From NCBI RefSeq assembly GCF_001570425.1, contig NZ_BCSX01000046.1:111639-175638 (forward strand): a DNA stretch of 64,000 bases, given 5' to 3'. The notes below the pieces were generated by a model. That model had not been told where the DNA came from. It made no database searches and saw only the letters and a list, made by a program, of their open reading frames with translations. Made by a program: the position numbers and the translations under genes. Within the stretch, counting starts at the first letter, position 1; every line of letters begins with the position of its first letter. Shown here piece after piece: positions 7,919 to 16,106 of the stretch. The stretch is from Mycolicibacterium brisbanense (lineage in GTDB: Bacteria; Actinomycetota; Actinomycetes; Mycobacteriales; Mycobacteriaceae).

Positions 7919-8611
7919 ATGCGCATCACGATCTTCGGGGCCAACGGCACGACCGGACGCATCCTCACCAGGCGGGCGCTGGACGCCGGTCACACCGTGA
8001 TCGCCGTGACCCGCCATCCCGAGCAGTTCCCCATCACCGATCCCAATCTGACCGTGGCGAAGGCCGATGTCCGCGACCTCACCGCCGTCACCGCCGCGGT
8101 CGAGCGCGCCGACGCGGTGTTGTCCACTCTGGGCGTCACGTTCACCATGGCGCCGGTCGACACGTATTCCGTCGGCGTGGCCAACATCGTCAGCGCGATG
8201 CGCGCGACGGGCGTCGCTCGGCTCGCCGTCGTGAGTTCCACCGCGATCGCCGAGTATCCGGGCCGCACCGACACACCGTTCGCGTTGCGCGTGGTCCAGC
8301 CACTGATCAGCAACGTCTTCGGCAAGACGCTCTACGCCGACATGCGCCGGATGGAAGACATCGTGACCGACAGCGGACTGACCTGGACGATCGTCCGGCC
8401 CTCCGGCCTGTTCGACCTGCCGGACGTCACCGAATACCTTGCCGGGCAACGTGATCCGGTGGGCGCGTACACGTCGCGCACGGACCTCGCCGACTATCTG
8501 CTGAAACTGGCCGAGTCACCGAAACCCGGTGCGATCGTGACGGTTTCGACGACGGTCGACACCCCGTCAATGTGGCAGCTGCTGCGCCGCGAGGCGTTCA
8601 AGACCGCGTGA
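7919..8611 (+). CDS. NAD(P)-binding, NmrA/atypical-SDR-like protein
   Basis: A 230-residue protein with one Rossmann fold. The N-terminal dinucleotide motif is ITIFGANGTTGRIL (GxNGxTG form) and a second family landmark is SGLTWTIVRPSGLFD. It lacks a clear Tyr-x3-Lys catalytic pair, as in the NmrA and NAD(P)H-quinone-oxidoreductase-like atypical SDRs. The ATG at 7919 is fixed by GGAGG 5 nt upstream; an in-frame ATG at 7898 lies inside the operator. It is probably controlled by the divergent MarR protein, a pairing often seen for enzymes that handle reactive quinones or electrophiles. That role is inferred only. Confidence 0.85.
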   Translation: MRITIFGANGTTGRILTRRALDAGHTVIAVTRHPEQFPITDPNLTVAKADVRDLTAVTAAVERADAVLSTLGVTFTMAPVDTYSVGVANIVSAMRATGVARLAVVSSTAIAEYPGRTDTPFALRVVQPLISNVFGKTLYADMRRMEDIVTDSGLTWTIVRPSGLFDLPDVTEYLAGQRDPVGAYTSRTDLADYLLKLAESPKPGAIVTVSTTVDTPSMWQLLRREAFKTA

Positions 8612-8630
8612 GGTTGCCGCGGGTTCTCCC

Positions 8631-8689
8631 GCGAGCAGACGTGAAAGTCCGCGACACGCGGCGTTTCCGGTACCCCCGCGTCTGCTCGC
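8631..8689. repeat. Long imperfect palindrome between convergent genes
   Basis: GCGAGCAGACG (8631-8641) pairs with CGTCTGCTCGC (8679-8689), and the interior carries CCGCG-ACA-CGCGG (8649-8661). The whole unit is a nested stem-loop between the 3' end of the NAD(P)-binding gene and the 3' end of pfkA. It could act as a bidirectional terminator. Palindromes built on the GCGAGCAGACG arm recur between genes in mycobacteria, as far as I recall. Confidence 0.7.
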
Positions 8690-8722
8690 CGGGAAAGGTC
8701 GAGCCGCTCGCAGAGAACGCGC

Positions 8723-9754
8723 TCAGCCGAAGAACTCGGCCGCGTCGTCATACCGGCTCTGCGACACCAGCTTGAGCCTGCGCGTGGCGTCGGCCAGGGA
8801 CACCCGCTCGATGTTCTCGCCCCGCAGCGACACCATCATCCCGTACTCGCCGGCATGGGCGGCGTCGGCGGCATTTACCCCGAACCGAGTGGCCAGCACC
8901 CGGTCGTAGGCAGTCGGCGTCCCGCCACGCTGCACGTGACCGAGCACCGTGGTGCGCACTTCCTTCTTGATCCGCTTCTCGATCTCGACGCCGAGTTGGT
9001 GAGCGACGCCGGTGAACCGGACGTGGCCGAACTCGTCGATGCCACCGTCGCGAAGCTGCATCGACCCCTCGGCGGGCTTGGCGCCCTCGGCGACCACACA
9101 GATGAAGTGCGAATCACCGCGCTGGAAGCGCTGTTTGATGAACCGGCAGACTTCTTCGACATCGAACGGATGCTCAGGGATCAGTGTCATGTGCGCGCCG
9201 GAGGCCATGCCGGCGCTGAGTGCGATCCACCCGGCGTGGCGACCCATCACCTCGACGAGCATCACCCGCTGATGAGATTCGGCGGTACTGTGCAGGCGGT
9301 CGATGGCCTCGGTGGCGACCTGCAGCGCCGTGTCGTGGCCGAAAGTGACATCGGTGCAATCGATGTCGTTGTCGATGGTCTTGGGCACGCCCACCACCGG
9401 AACGTTCTCCTCGGACAACCAGTTGGCCGCGGTCAGCGTGCCTTCCCCGCCGATCGGGATCAGCACGTCGATGCCGTTGTCCTCCAGCGTCTGCTTGATC
9501 CGGGGCAGCCCGGCTCGCAGCTCGTCTGGATTCACGCGCGCGGTGCCGAGCATGGTGCCGCCCTTGGCGAGCAACCGATCGTTGCGGTCGTCGTTCTTGA
9601 GCTGAACCCGCCGGTCTTCCAGCAGACCCCGCCAGCCGTCCTGGAATCCGACGACCGTCGAGCCGTACCGCACATCACACGTACGCACCACCGCGCGGAT
9701 GACCGCGTTGAGACCGGGACAGTCGCCGCCGCCGGTCAAGACTCCGATCCGCAT
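8723..9754 (-). CDS. pfkA: 6-phosphofructokinase
   Basis: A 343-residue enzyme that phosphorylates fructose-6-phosphate to fructose-1,6-bisphosphate, the committed step of glycolysis. It shows the N-terminal GVLTGGGDCPGLNAVIRA loop, PIGGEGTL, the catalytic PKTIDNDI segment, and MGRHAGWIAL. GGEGT, rather than the GGDDT of the PPi enzymes, points to ATP as donor. The ATG at 9754 has GAGGAG about 10 nt upstream. It lies downstream of gatCA, separated by a 12-bp hairpin (9790-9822), and probably has its own promoter. Confidence 0.96.
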   Translation of the reverse strand: MRIGVLTGGGDCPGLNAVIRAVVRTCDVRYGSTVVGFQDGWRGLLEDRRVQLKNDDRNDRLLAKGGTMLGTARVNPDELRAGLPRIKQTLEDNGIDVLIPIGGEGTLTAANWLSEENVPVVGVPKTIDNDIDCTDVTFGHDTALQVATEAIDRLHSTAESHQRVMLVEVMGRHAGWIALSAGMASGAHMTLIPEHPFDVEEVCRFIKQRFQRGDSHFICVVAEGAKPAEGSMQLRDGGIDEFGHVRFTGVAHQLGVEIEKRIKKEVRTTVLGHVQRGGTPTAYDRVLATRFGVNAADAAHAGEYGMMVSLRGENIERVSLADATRRLKLVSQSRYDDAAEFFG

Positions 9755-9789
9755 CAGTCAGCCGCTCCTCGTGTGCGCATGTGTCCTAT

Positions 9790-9822
9790 CTTGCCCGGCA
9801 GGCCACTACGCTGCCGGGCAAG
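9790..9822 (-). terminator. Perfect 12-bp hairpin between gatA and pfkA
   Basis: CTTGCCCGGCAG (9790-9801) is mirrored by CTGCCGGGCAAG (9811-9822) around a 9-nt loop. It lies 38 bp after the gatA stop. No T-tract follows on the minus strand, so it would be a hairpin-only terminator or a mRNA-processing signal. Confidence 0.6.
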
Positions 9823-9859
9823 GGTTGAAACTGCAGGTGGGTCTACGTTCGGAGGGGAT

Positions 9860-11341
9860 TCAGAGCGCGCTGGGCATCGGGCCGCGAGCCGCCTCGTATG
9901 CGGCGCCGACCCGGTAGAGCCGGTCATCGGCCAGAGCCGGGGCCATGATCTGCAAGCCGACCGGCAGGCCGTCATCGGGAGACAGACCTGACGGAACCGA
10001 CATGCCGCAGTGCCCGGCCAGGTTCAGCGGCAGGGTGCACAGATCGAACAGGTACATCGCCAGCGGATCGTCGACCTTCTCCCCGATGCCGAAGGCTGTG
10101 GTGGGAGTCGTGGGGGTGACCAGAACGTCGACGGTTTCGTAGGCGCGTTCGAGGTCACGGGCGATCAGCGTCCGGACTTTCTGCGCCTGGTTGTAGTACG
10201 CGTCGTAGTACCCGGCCGACAGTGCGTAGGTGCCGATCATGATGCGGCGCTTGACTTCCGGACCGAAACCCGCAGCCCGGGTCAGCGCCATGACCTCTTC
10301 GGCGCTGCGCGTGCCGTCGTCGCCGACGCGCAAGCCGTACCGCATGGCGTCGAAGCGCGCGAGGTTGCTGGACACCTCCGAAGGCAGGATCAGGTAGTAG
10401 GCCGCCATTGCGTGGTCGAAGTTCGGGCAGTCGACCTCGGTGACCTCCGCACCGAGGGCGGTGATCTGCTCGACGGCCGCGTTGAACGATGCGAGGACGC
10501 CGGGCTGATAGCCCTCACCGCGCAGCTGCTTGACCACACCGACCCGGACGCCCTTGAGGTCGCCCTGTGCGCCGGCCTTGGCCGCACCCACCACATCGGG
10601 CACCGGCACGTCGACCGACGTCGAGTCGTGAGGATCGTGGCCGGCGATGACCTGGTGCAGAAGTGCGGTGTCGAGCACCGTGCGCGCACATGGGCCGCCC
10701 TGGTCCAGTGACGACGCGCACGCGATCAGCCCGTAACGGCTGACCGTGCCGTAGGTGGGTTTGACGCCGACGGTCGCCGTCAGCGCCGCCGGCTGCCGGA
10801 TGGACCCGCCGGTGTCGGTACCGATGGCCAGCGGCGCCTGGAAGGCCGCCAGCGCCGCGGCGCTGCCGCCGCCGGAACCGCCCGGCACCCGGTCGGTGTT
10901 CCACGGGTTGCGGGTCGGGCCGTACGCGGAGTTCTCGGTCGAGCTGCCCATGGCGAACTCGTCCATGTTGGTCTTGCCCAGGATCGGGATGCCGGCCGCG
11001 CGCAGCTTGGTGGTCACCGTCGCGTCGTACGGCGAGCGCCAGCCTTCCAGGATCTTGGACCCAGCCGTCGTCGGCGCATCGGTGGTGGTGAAGACGTCCT
11101 TGAGCGCCAGCGGAACACCGGACAGCGGCGAGGCCAGCGTCTCGCCTGCCGCGACCTGACGGTCGACAGCGGCGGCTGCGGCCAGCGCCTGCTCGGCACC
11201 GACGTGCAGGAACGCATGGAAGCGCTCATCGGTCGCAGCGATCTGATCCAGATGCGCCTGGGTGACCTCGGTGGAGGTGACCTCGCCGGCGGCGATCTGA
11301 GCGCCGAGGGTCGCGGCGTCGTAGCGTGTGAGATCGGTCAT
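9860..11341 (-). CDS. gatA: Asp-tRNA(Asn)/Glu-tRNA(Gln) amidotransferase subunit A
   Basis: A 493-residue amidase-signature subunit that releases ammonia from glutamine for GatB. The Lys-cisSer-Ser triad is visible: K in GVPLALKDVF, and the serines in GTDTGGSIRQPAA. The Gly-rich PGGSGGGSAAALAA loop is intact. The ATG at 11341 overlaps the gatC stop (ATGA), which fixes the start; the open frame continues upstream only inside gatC. GatC and GatA are thus translationally coupled while gatB is encoded apart. Confidence 0.96.
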   Translation of the reverse strand: MTDLTRYDAATLGAQIAAGEVTSTEVTQAHLDQIAATDERFHAFLHVGAEQALAAAAAVDRQVAAGETLASPLSGVPLALKDVFTTTDAPTTAGSKILEGWRSPYDATVTTKLRAAGIPILGKTNMDEFAMGSSTENSAYGPTRNPWNTDRVPGGSGGGSAAALAAFQAPLAIGTDTGGSIRQPAALTATVGVKPTYGTVSRYGLIACASSLDQGGPCARTVLDTALLHQVIAGHDPHDSTSVDVPVPDVVGAAKAGAQGDLKGVRVGVVKQLRGEGYQPGVLASFNAAVEQITALGAEVTEVDCPNFDHAMAAYYLILPSEVSSNLARFDAMRYGLRVGDDGTRSAEEVMALTRAAGFGPEVKRRIMIGTYALSAGYYDAYYNQAQKVRTLIARDLERAYETVDVLVTPTTPTTAFGIGEKVDDPLAMYLFDLCTLPLNLAGHCGMSVPSGLSPDDGLPVGLQIMAPALADDRLYRVGAAYEAARGPMPSAL

Positions 11342-11637
11342 TCTGCTTCTCCCAGGATCCGTGGCACCGCGAACCGCCCGTCCTCGGCCTTGGGCGCCGC
11401 GGCCAGCGCCTCGTCCTGGGTCAGGCACGGCTCGACCACGTCGGGCCGCGTGACGTTGACGTCTTTGAGTGGGTTATCGGTGGCCTCGACGCCGGTGACG
11501 TCGACGGATTGGATCCGGCCGACGTGGGCAAGGATGGCGTCGAGTTGGCCGGCGAAACTGTCCAACTCGTCATCGGTCAGCGCCAGCCGGGCCAGATGCG
11601 CCAGGTGGGCAACCTCGTCTCGGGAGATCTGCGACAC
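11338..11637 (-). CDS. gatC: Asp-tRNA(Asn)/Glu-tRNA(Gln) amidotransferase subunit C
   Basis: A 99-residue small subunit that wraps GatA and stabilises the GatA-GatB interface. Typical features are ISRDEVAHLAHLARLALTDD at the start, the central GVEATDNPL, and the C-terminal RFAVPRILGE tail. It is the first gene of the gatCA pair and overlaps gatA by four bases. The promoter lies in the 113-bp gap shared with the divergent ACT-domain gene. Confidence 0.95.
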   Translation of the reverse strand: MSQISRDEVAHLAHLARLALTDDELDSFAGQLDAILAHVGRIQSVDVTGVEATDNPLKDVNVTRPDVVEPCLTQDEALAAAPKAEDGRFAVPRILGEAE

Positions 11638-11750
11638 GACAAAGCAGCCTAGTCACTGCGCCAAACCCTCTGGCAGCGGGCACGAGCGAAGCCGTCGCGG
11701 GCGAGGTACTCGTAATGCCCACGCCGCACCGTTGTGCAACAGTGTTGCCC

Positions 11751-12410
11751 GTGCCTTCCTATCTGCTGCGGGTCCAGCTGGAGGATCGTCCAGGCCGCCT
11801 CGGCTCGCTGGCGGTCGCGCTGGGTTCCGTAGGTGCTGACATCTTGTCGCTCGACGTCGTGGAGCGCGGCGCGGGATTCGCGATCGACGATCTGGTGGTC
11901 GAGCTGCCCGCCGGGTCCATGCCCGACGCTCTGATCACCGCGGCCGAGAACTTGACCGGCGTCTACGTCGACAGCATCCGGCCGCACACCGGTCTCCTCG
12001 AGGCGCACCGCGAGCTCGAACTGATCGACCACGTCGCAGCCGCCACGGGACGCGCTGCCCGGCTTCAGGTTCTCGCCGAGGAGGCGGCTCCTGTGCTGCG
12101 GGTCGGATGGTGCACGGTCCTGCGGGCGAGCGCATCCGGAGTCGAGCGACTGGCCGGTAGCCATGGCGCACCCGAAACCCATCTCCTGTCGGCACCTTGG
12201 CTGCCACTGCAACAGGCGGAGACGCTCAACGGCACCGCGGACTGGGTGCCGCAACTGTGGCGGGACATGGACACCACCCTGGCCGCCGCGCCGTTGGGCG
12301 ACCACGACACGGCCGTGCTGCTGGGCCGGCCGGGCGGCCCGGGGTTCCGGCCGTCGGAGGTGGCCCGGCTGGGTTACCTGGCCGGGATCGTGGCTACGAT
12401 TCTGCGGTAG
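11751..12410 (+). CDS. ACT-domain protein
   Basis: A 219-residue protein equivalent to Rv3013. Residues 1-75 form an ACT domain (YLLRVQLEDRPGRLGSLAVA, then GADILSLDVVE), the small-molecule binding module of amino acid metabolism. The C-terminal 140 residues carry no catalytic motif I recognise. It is always divergent from gatC in mycobacteria, but no ligand is established. The GTG at 11751 matches the start of the M. tuberculosis protein; the frame is open to an ATG at 11715. Confidence 0.85.
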   Translation: MPSYLLRVQLEDRPGRLGSLAVALGSVGADILSLDVVERGAGFAIDDLVVELPAGSMPDALITAAENLTGVYVDSIRPHTGLLEAHRELELIDHVAAATGRAARLQVLAEEAAPVLRVGWCTVLRASASGVERLAGSHGAPETHLLSAPWLPLQQAETLNGTADWVPQLWRDMDTTLAAAPLGDHDTAVLLGRPGGPGFRPSEVARLGYLAGIVATILR

Positions 12411-12482
12411 AGGTTCAGACCGCGATCGTCTTTCGCATAGCGACGACAACCGTTGAAGGCCGTGGTCTTCTCATGCCCCCGC

Positions 12483-13499
12483 TCACGGCGACTCCTGATT
12501 ACCACCGTGTGCATTGGCGTTGTCCAGCAGGATCTTGAGGCGCTCCAACGGATTTCCGTCGCCCAGCCGCTGACCCGGTGCCTGGCCGCTGCCGGTACTG
12601 GGCAGCCGGTCGGGGCTGACGGGGTTGAGCACGTCAGGCCCGCCGCCCTCCGCCGGCGGGCCGGGCGTCATCGTGGGCTCGGGCGTATCGGGCGACGGCA
12701 TGTTCGGACCCGGTCCCGGCGGTGGCGCCCCACCCGGGGTCTGTTGGCCGTCGCTGGGTTGTCCCGGCGACGGCGAAGGTGACTGCGAGGCCCCGGGCAA
12801 TCCCGGCAGCGGCGGTGCCGAGGTCGGGGTCAGCGATGTCGGAGCCGGCTGCGGCGTCACGGTTTGCGGCGGCGCTGACGGCGGCGGGGGCGGACGATGC
12901 AGGTTGCGCAGTTTCTCCTCCAACCGCGGCAACGCCTGATCGCGGATGGCCTTGCGGTCGGCGTTGGCATCGTCGTTGCCCGCGAAGCATTGCGCCGGCG
13001 CTTCCTTGACGATCGCGATCGCGGCGTTGTACCGGCGCTCGGCCGCCTGTTTGTCATTGCCGCGGGTTGCCAAGTCCCCCAACGTTTCCTGCACCAGCTC
13101 GAGGTTCACCCGCACCGGGCAGGAAGCGGCGGGATCGGTGCGCGACAGCGAGTCGCCGAAGCGTGCCTCGGCGTCGGTCAGCCGGCCTTCCAGAACCATC
13201 AGGTCGCCCGCGGCGAACGATGTCTTCGCCGGGTCGACGACGTTGAACATCTCCAGGATCGAGATGTCGTCGCGCATGGCGTCGATGTCGTGCCGGTCGA
13301 AGTCGGATGCCGCCCAGTTACCTGCCACCACCACGCTGATCAGCTTCGCCGCCACGGCCAGGAGCACGATCACCACCGGTGCGGAGAAGAGATACAGACG
13401 TCGCCGCAAGCGCAGGCGGGCGGGACCGGACCGGTAGTGGGTCAGCATTCGCCGAGCCGCGGCGCGCACCGCGGCACCGGATTCCTTCATCAGCATCAT
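12483..13499 (-). CDS. Membrane protein with helical repeats and a proline-rich tail (MoxR cluster, last gene)
   Basis: A 338-residue protein. A basic N-terminus precedes one membrane span (about residues 36-60, YLFSAPVVIVLLAVAAKLIS). An extracytoplasmic helical region (about 75-200), whose ARFGDSL and AERRYNAAIAI pieces resemble TPR-type repeats, follows. The C-terminal 140 residues are extremely rich in Pro, Ser and Gly. In Bat-type clusters a TPR protein (BatC/BatE) occupies this place; the resemblance is in layout, not proven homology. Its ATG overlaps the previous stop (ATGA). The Pro-rich tail probably spans the cell wall. Confidence 0.75.
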   Translation of the reverse strand: MMLMKESGAAVRAAARRMLTHYRSGPARLRLRRRLYLFSAPVVIVLLAVAAKLISVVVAGNWAASDFDRHDIDAMRDDISILEMFNVVDPAKTSFAAGDLMVLEGRLTDAEARFGDSLSRTDPAASCPVRVNLELVQETLGDLATRGNDKQAAERRYNAAIAIVKEAPAQCFAGNDDANADRKAIRDQALPRLEEKLRNLHRPPPPPSAPPQTVTPQPAPTSLTPTSAPPLPGLPGASQSPSPSPGQPSDGQQTPGGAPPPGPGPNMPSPDTPEPTMTPGPPAEGGGPDVLNPVSPDRLPSTGSGQAPGQRLGDGNPLERLKILLDNANAHGGNQESP

Positions 13500-14560
13500 G
13501 AGGTGACGTCCTTGCGCGACATCCGATTACGCCGGAACTCCCGAATCGTCAGCACGATCTCCCCGAGCACCAGCGCGGCGGCCAACATCGTGAACAGCCA
13601 GTACAGTTCCCGACGTTCGACGAGTTTCGAAGCGTGCAGCGGATTCTCGTCGTCGGACCCGGCCACCGGATCCACAGCGGGCAGCACGGCGGTGATGGAC
13701 TGGCCTGCCTCCCGGTGAAAGTAGGGCACGCCGAGTTCACCGGCGATCTTCTTCAGCGTCGACTCGTCGAGCGTGGAGTTCAGCGGCGCGCCGGTACCGG
13801 GATCGTTCTGGTAGACCTTGGTGCCACCGACCCAGCCCTGTGGCACCGGACCCCCGGCCGACGTGCCATAACCCAGTACCGCACCGCCGCTGACGGCCTT
13901 GTCGGGGAGGTCGAATGACTCGGATGTGGCGCGGGTGCCCGCGTCACCGGATCCGAAGTAGAAGACCAGGCTCTTGGAATCCTTGAATCGGCCGGCCGCC
14001 GCCTCCAACTGCTTCCTCAGTTCGTCACGCGCGGCAGTCGGATCGGCCTGGTACATGGCGTCGGGCGCGACCAGGGTATAGGGCGACAATCCGTGCACAA
14101 GTGACTGCAGGCTCCAGGCGTCGTCCGAAAGAGGCCAGTCCACAGCAGCTTTCGACGCGAAGGAGACCAAGCCGAACCTGGCCCGCGGGTATTCGTTGAT
14201 CAACGACGAGATGTCGGCCCGAACCCCGGCCATCCGCGACTGCCGGTCACCGAAGTCCTGCACCCGCATGTTCACAGAGCGGTCGACCACGAAGAACACG
14301 TTGAGGTTGGGGTCGACGGCCGAGGCGCCCTTGGGCTGTTCGGCCGGGTGGTCGCCGTCGAGATCGAAACCCGGCCGCGCCGATGCGAACACCAGCATGA
14401 GTACCGCGAGAGTCAGCCCGCCCCAGCGCAGCACGACCTTGCGGTACTGACCGGTGCCGGTGCGGACCAGCACGCGATACAGCGCGACCATACGGATGAC
14501 GATGAGAAGCGCACCGAGGCCGAACAGGGCAATCGGCGCGACAATCGGGTCGAAGGTCAT
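13496..14560 (-). CDS. VWA-like membrane protein, BatA type (MoxR cluster)
   Basis: A 354-residue protein with two N-terminal membrane spans (about residues 10-30 and 50-68), a von Willebrand A-like domain (about 90-290) and a C-terminal span (LFTMLAAALVLGEIVL). The MIDAS core reads DRSVN rather than DxSxS, so metal binding may be altered. The start at 14560 overlaps the upstream stop (ATGA); the frame extends nine codons further. In MoxR/VWA systems the VWA protein is thought to be the substrate or partner of the MoxR ATPase. The function here is inferred from neighbours. Confidence 0.8.
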   Translation of the reverse strand: MTFDPIVAPIALFGLGALLIVIRMVALYRVLVRTGTGQYRKVVLRWGGLTLAVLMLVFASARPGFDLDGDHPAEQPKGASAVDPNLNVFFVVDRSVNMRVQDFGDRQSRMAGVRADISSLINEYPRARFGLVSFASKAAVDWPLSDDAWSLQSLVHGLSPYTLVAPDAMYQADPTAARDELRKQLEAAAGRFKDSKSLVFYFGSGDAGTRATSESFDLPDKAVSGGAVLGYGTSAGGPVPQGWVGGTKVYQNDPGTGAPLNSTLDESTLKKIAGELGVPYFHREAGQSITAVLPAVDPVAGSDDENPLHASKLVERRELYWLFTMLAAALVLGEIVLTIREFRRNRMSRKDVTS

Positions 14561-15642
14561 CGGCGCAATACCGCCAGCGAGACGCACAGCAACACAGCCG
14601 CGGCGACCGCGGCGATGAGCGCCTCCTCAGGCGCATCCCAGGACTGGCTGGTCACCACTCGGCCACTGGGCAGGACGGCCTGCGGCGGGTTGTCCCGAAT
14701 CTGGTCGAGCAGCCGGGTGAGAGTGGAATCACCCCCCGCCTGCGCGGTTCCGGCCGGGTTGAACAATGCGAACTTGCCGCCCGTGGCGTCGGCGATCGAT
14801 TGCAACCGGTTGTTGGCATCCGGCGAACTCTGGGCGACATCGGAACGCGAGATCACATTGATCTGCACACCGGCCTTGACTGCCATGTCTTTGATGGCCT
14901 GCTCGGTGTAGAGCTGCGCACGCTGTTCATCCGGTGACCGCAGAGCGCTGTAACCCAGGTAGACCAGCGACCGCCGATGCTGACTCTTGCCTTCGAACGA
15001 CGGGAAACCGGTGAGGCACAACGCCAGAATGTCCTCGGCGCTCGGCGCGTAGTCGACATAGGTGACCTTCTGGGCGAACTTGTCGATCCCGGTCTGCAAT
15101 TCGGCGCGGTCGGCATCCGACACCGGCCGGTGTGTGTCCAGATCCTGCTGAATACGAGCCAGTTTCGCGAAGTACTCGAACCGGTCGGCGGCGAAATCGT
15201 GGTCGCGGGTCAGCGGCACCACCCGCAGACTCGGCGATGTCAGCCCGATCCGCTGGGTGTCATACGACTTCGCCTGCTCGGCGTAGTAGTTCAGGAAGTT
15301 CGCGGTGCTCGGGTCGATGACCGGTTCGCCCACGCACAGCATGGTGTCCAGGGGGTGCTCGGTCTCGAATTCCTTGGTGGAGCTGGAGGTCCCGACCGGC
15401 CGCGCGCTGGCGACCAGAGCGGTGGCGAACGTCGCCAGTAACAGGACACCGGTGACGATCATCGACAGGAAGTAGATCCGGTACACCCGCGCGTACTCGG
15501 GCAGCCGGGTCAGCCGGTCGACATGCGCGAGCGGGCGCAGCACCTGCTGCACCTTCGCCATCGGAAGCAGCGAGGCCGCGATGACGCACACCGCCAGGAT
15601 GACCAGCCCGGCCAGGATGACCGGCCACCATTTCAGCGCCAT
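14557..15642 (-). CDS. VWA-like membrane protein, second copy (MoxR cluster)
   Basis: A 361-residue protein with the same layout as its neighbour: two N-terminal spans (about residues 7-27 and 57-78), a periplasmic Rossmann-like domain and a C-terminal span (LIAAVAAAVLLCVSLAVL). A MIDAS motif is not recognisable; the corresponding strand reads ILALCLTGFPSFEG. Later elements such as MAVKAGVQINVISRSDVAQS and IADATGGKFALFNP do look VWA-like. It overlaps the preceding gene by 10 bp and the next by 4 bp, so the proteins are produced together. It could be a paralogue that lost metal binding. Confidence 0.75.
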   Translation of the reverse strand: MALKWWPVILAGLVILAVCVIAASLLPMAKVQQVLRPLAHVDRLTRLPEYARVYRIYFLSMIVTGVLLLATFATALVASARPVGTSSSTKEFETEHPLDTMLCVGEPVIDPSTANFLNYYAEQAKSYDTQRIGLTSPSLRVVPLTRDHDFAADRFEYFAKLARIQQDLDTHRPVSDADRAELQTGIDKFAQKVTYVDYAPSAEDILALCLTGFPSFEGKSQHRRSLVYLGYSALRSPDEQRAQLYTEQAIKDMAVKAGVQINVISRSDVAQSSPDANNRLQSIADATGGKFALFNPAGTAQAGGDSTLTRLLDQIRDNPPQAVLPSGRVVTSQSWDAPEEALIAAVAAAVLLCVSLAVLRR

Positions 15643-16106
15643 GTGCGTACCAGTTCCTCGGCGGAGCGACCGAGCGTGGCCATGTCGGACTGTGGCGCGA
15701 CGCTGAACTGGACGTCGTTGAGCGCACGGAACAGCGGCCCGACCCCCGCCAGGTCGCCGTCTGCGATCTCAGCGACATGCAGGTACTGGGCCCGCACCCC
15801 GGTGGTGACGTAGATGAAGCTGCGCAGGATCCGGCTCACGGCCGCTCCTGCCTGGGCAGGGGTGAGACCACCGGCCAGATACTGCTGATTGGTGCGCTGC
15901 AACGAGCGGGCGAACCGGCGGCGCACCAACCAACCGTGCAGGTTCCGGATCACGGGCACGGTACGCAGCCGGGCCGGCGCCAAGGTCCACACGAAAACCC
16001 CTGTACACCAGATGATCACGATGGCGATCAGGAATAAGCCGATGGCCACGCACCAGTACGAGAACGGCAGCGGGCCGCCGATAAACCGCAACAGATCATC
16101 AGGCAT
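15633..16106 (-). CDS. Small membrane protein (DUF4381-like) of MoxR cluster
   Basis: A 157-residue protein with one membrane span near the N-terminus (about residues 19-42, CVAIGLFLIAIVIIWCTGVF) and a cytoplasmic helical domain. That domain includes GLTPAQAGAAVSRILRSFI and ends LGRSAEELVRTWR. The size and the place between the DUF58 and VWA genes match the short DUF4381-type proteins of MoxR operons, but I could not confirm the family. It overlaps both neighbours (8 and 10 bp), a strong sign of one complex. Confidence 0.7.
   Translation of the reverse strand: MPDDLLRFIGGPLPFSYWCVAIGLFLIAIVIIWCTGVFVWTLAPARLRTVPVIRNLHGWLVRRRFARSLQRTNQQYLAGGLTPAQAGAAVSRILRSFIYVTTGVRAQYLHVAEIADGDLAGVGPLFRALNDVQFSVAPQSDMATLGRSAEELVRTWR

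Noticed and set aside
8723..9754. PPi-dependent phosphofructokinase
   Set aside because: The motif is GGEGT, typical of the ATP-dependent clade, not GGDDT.
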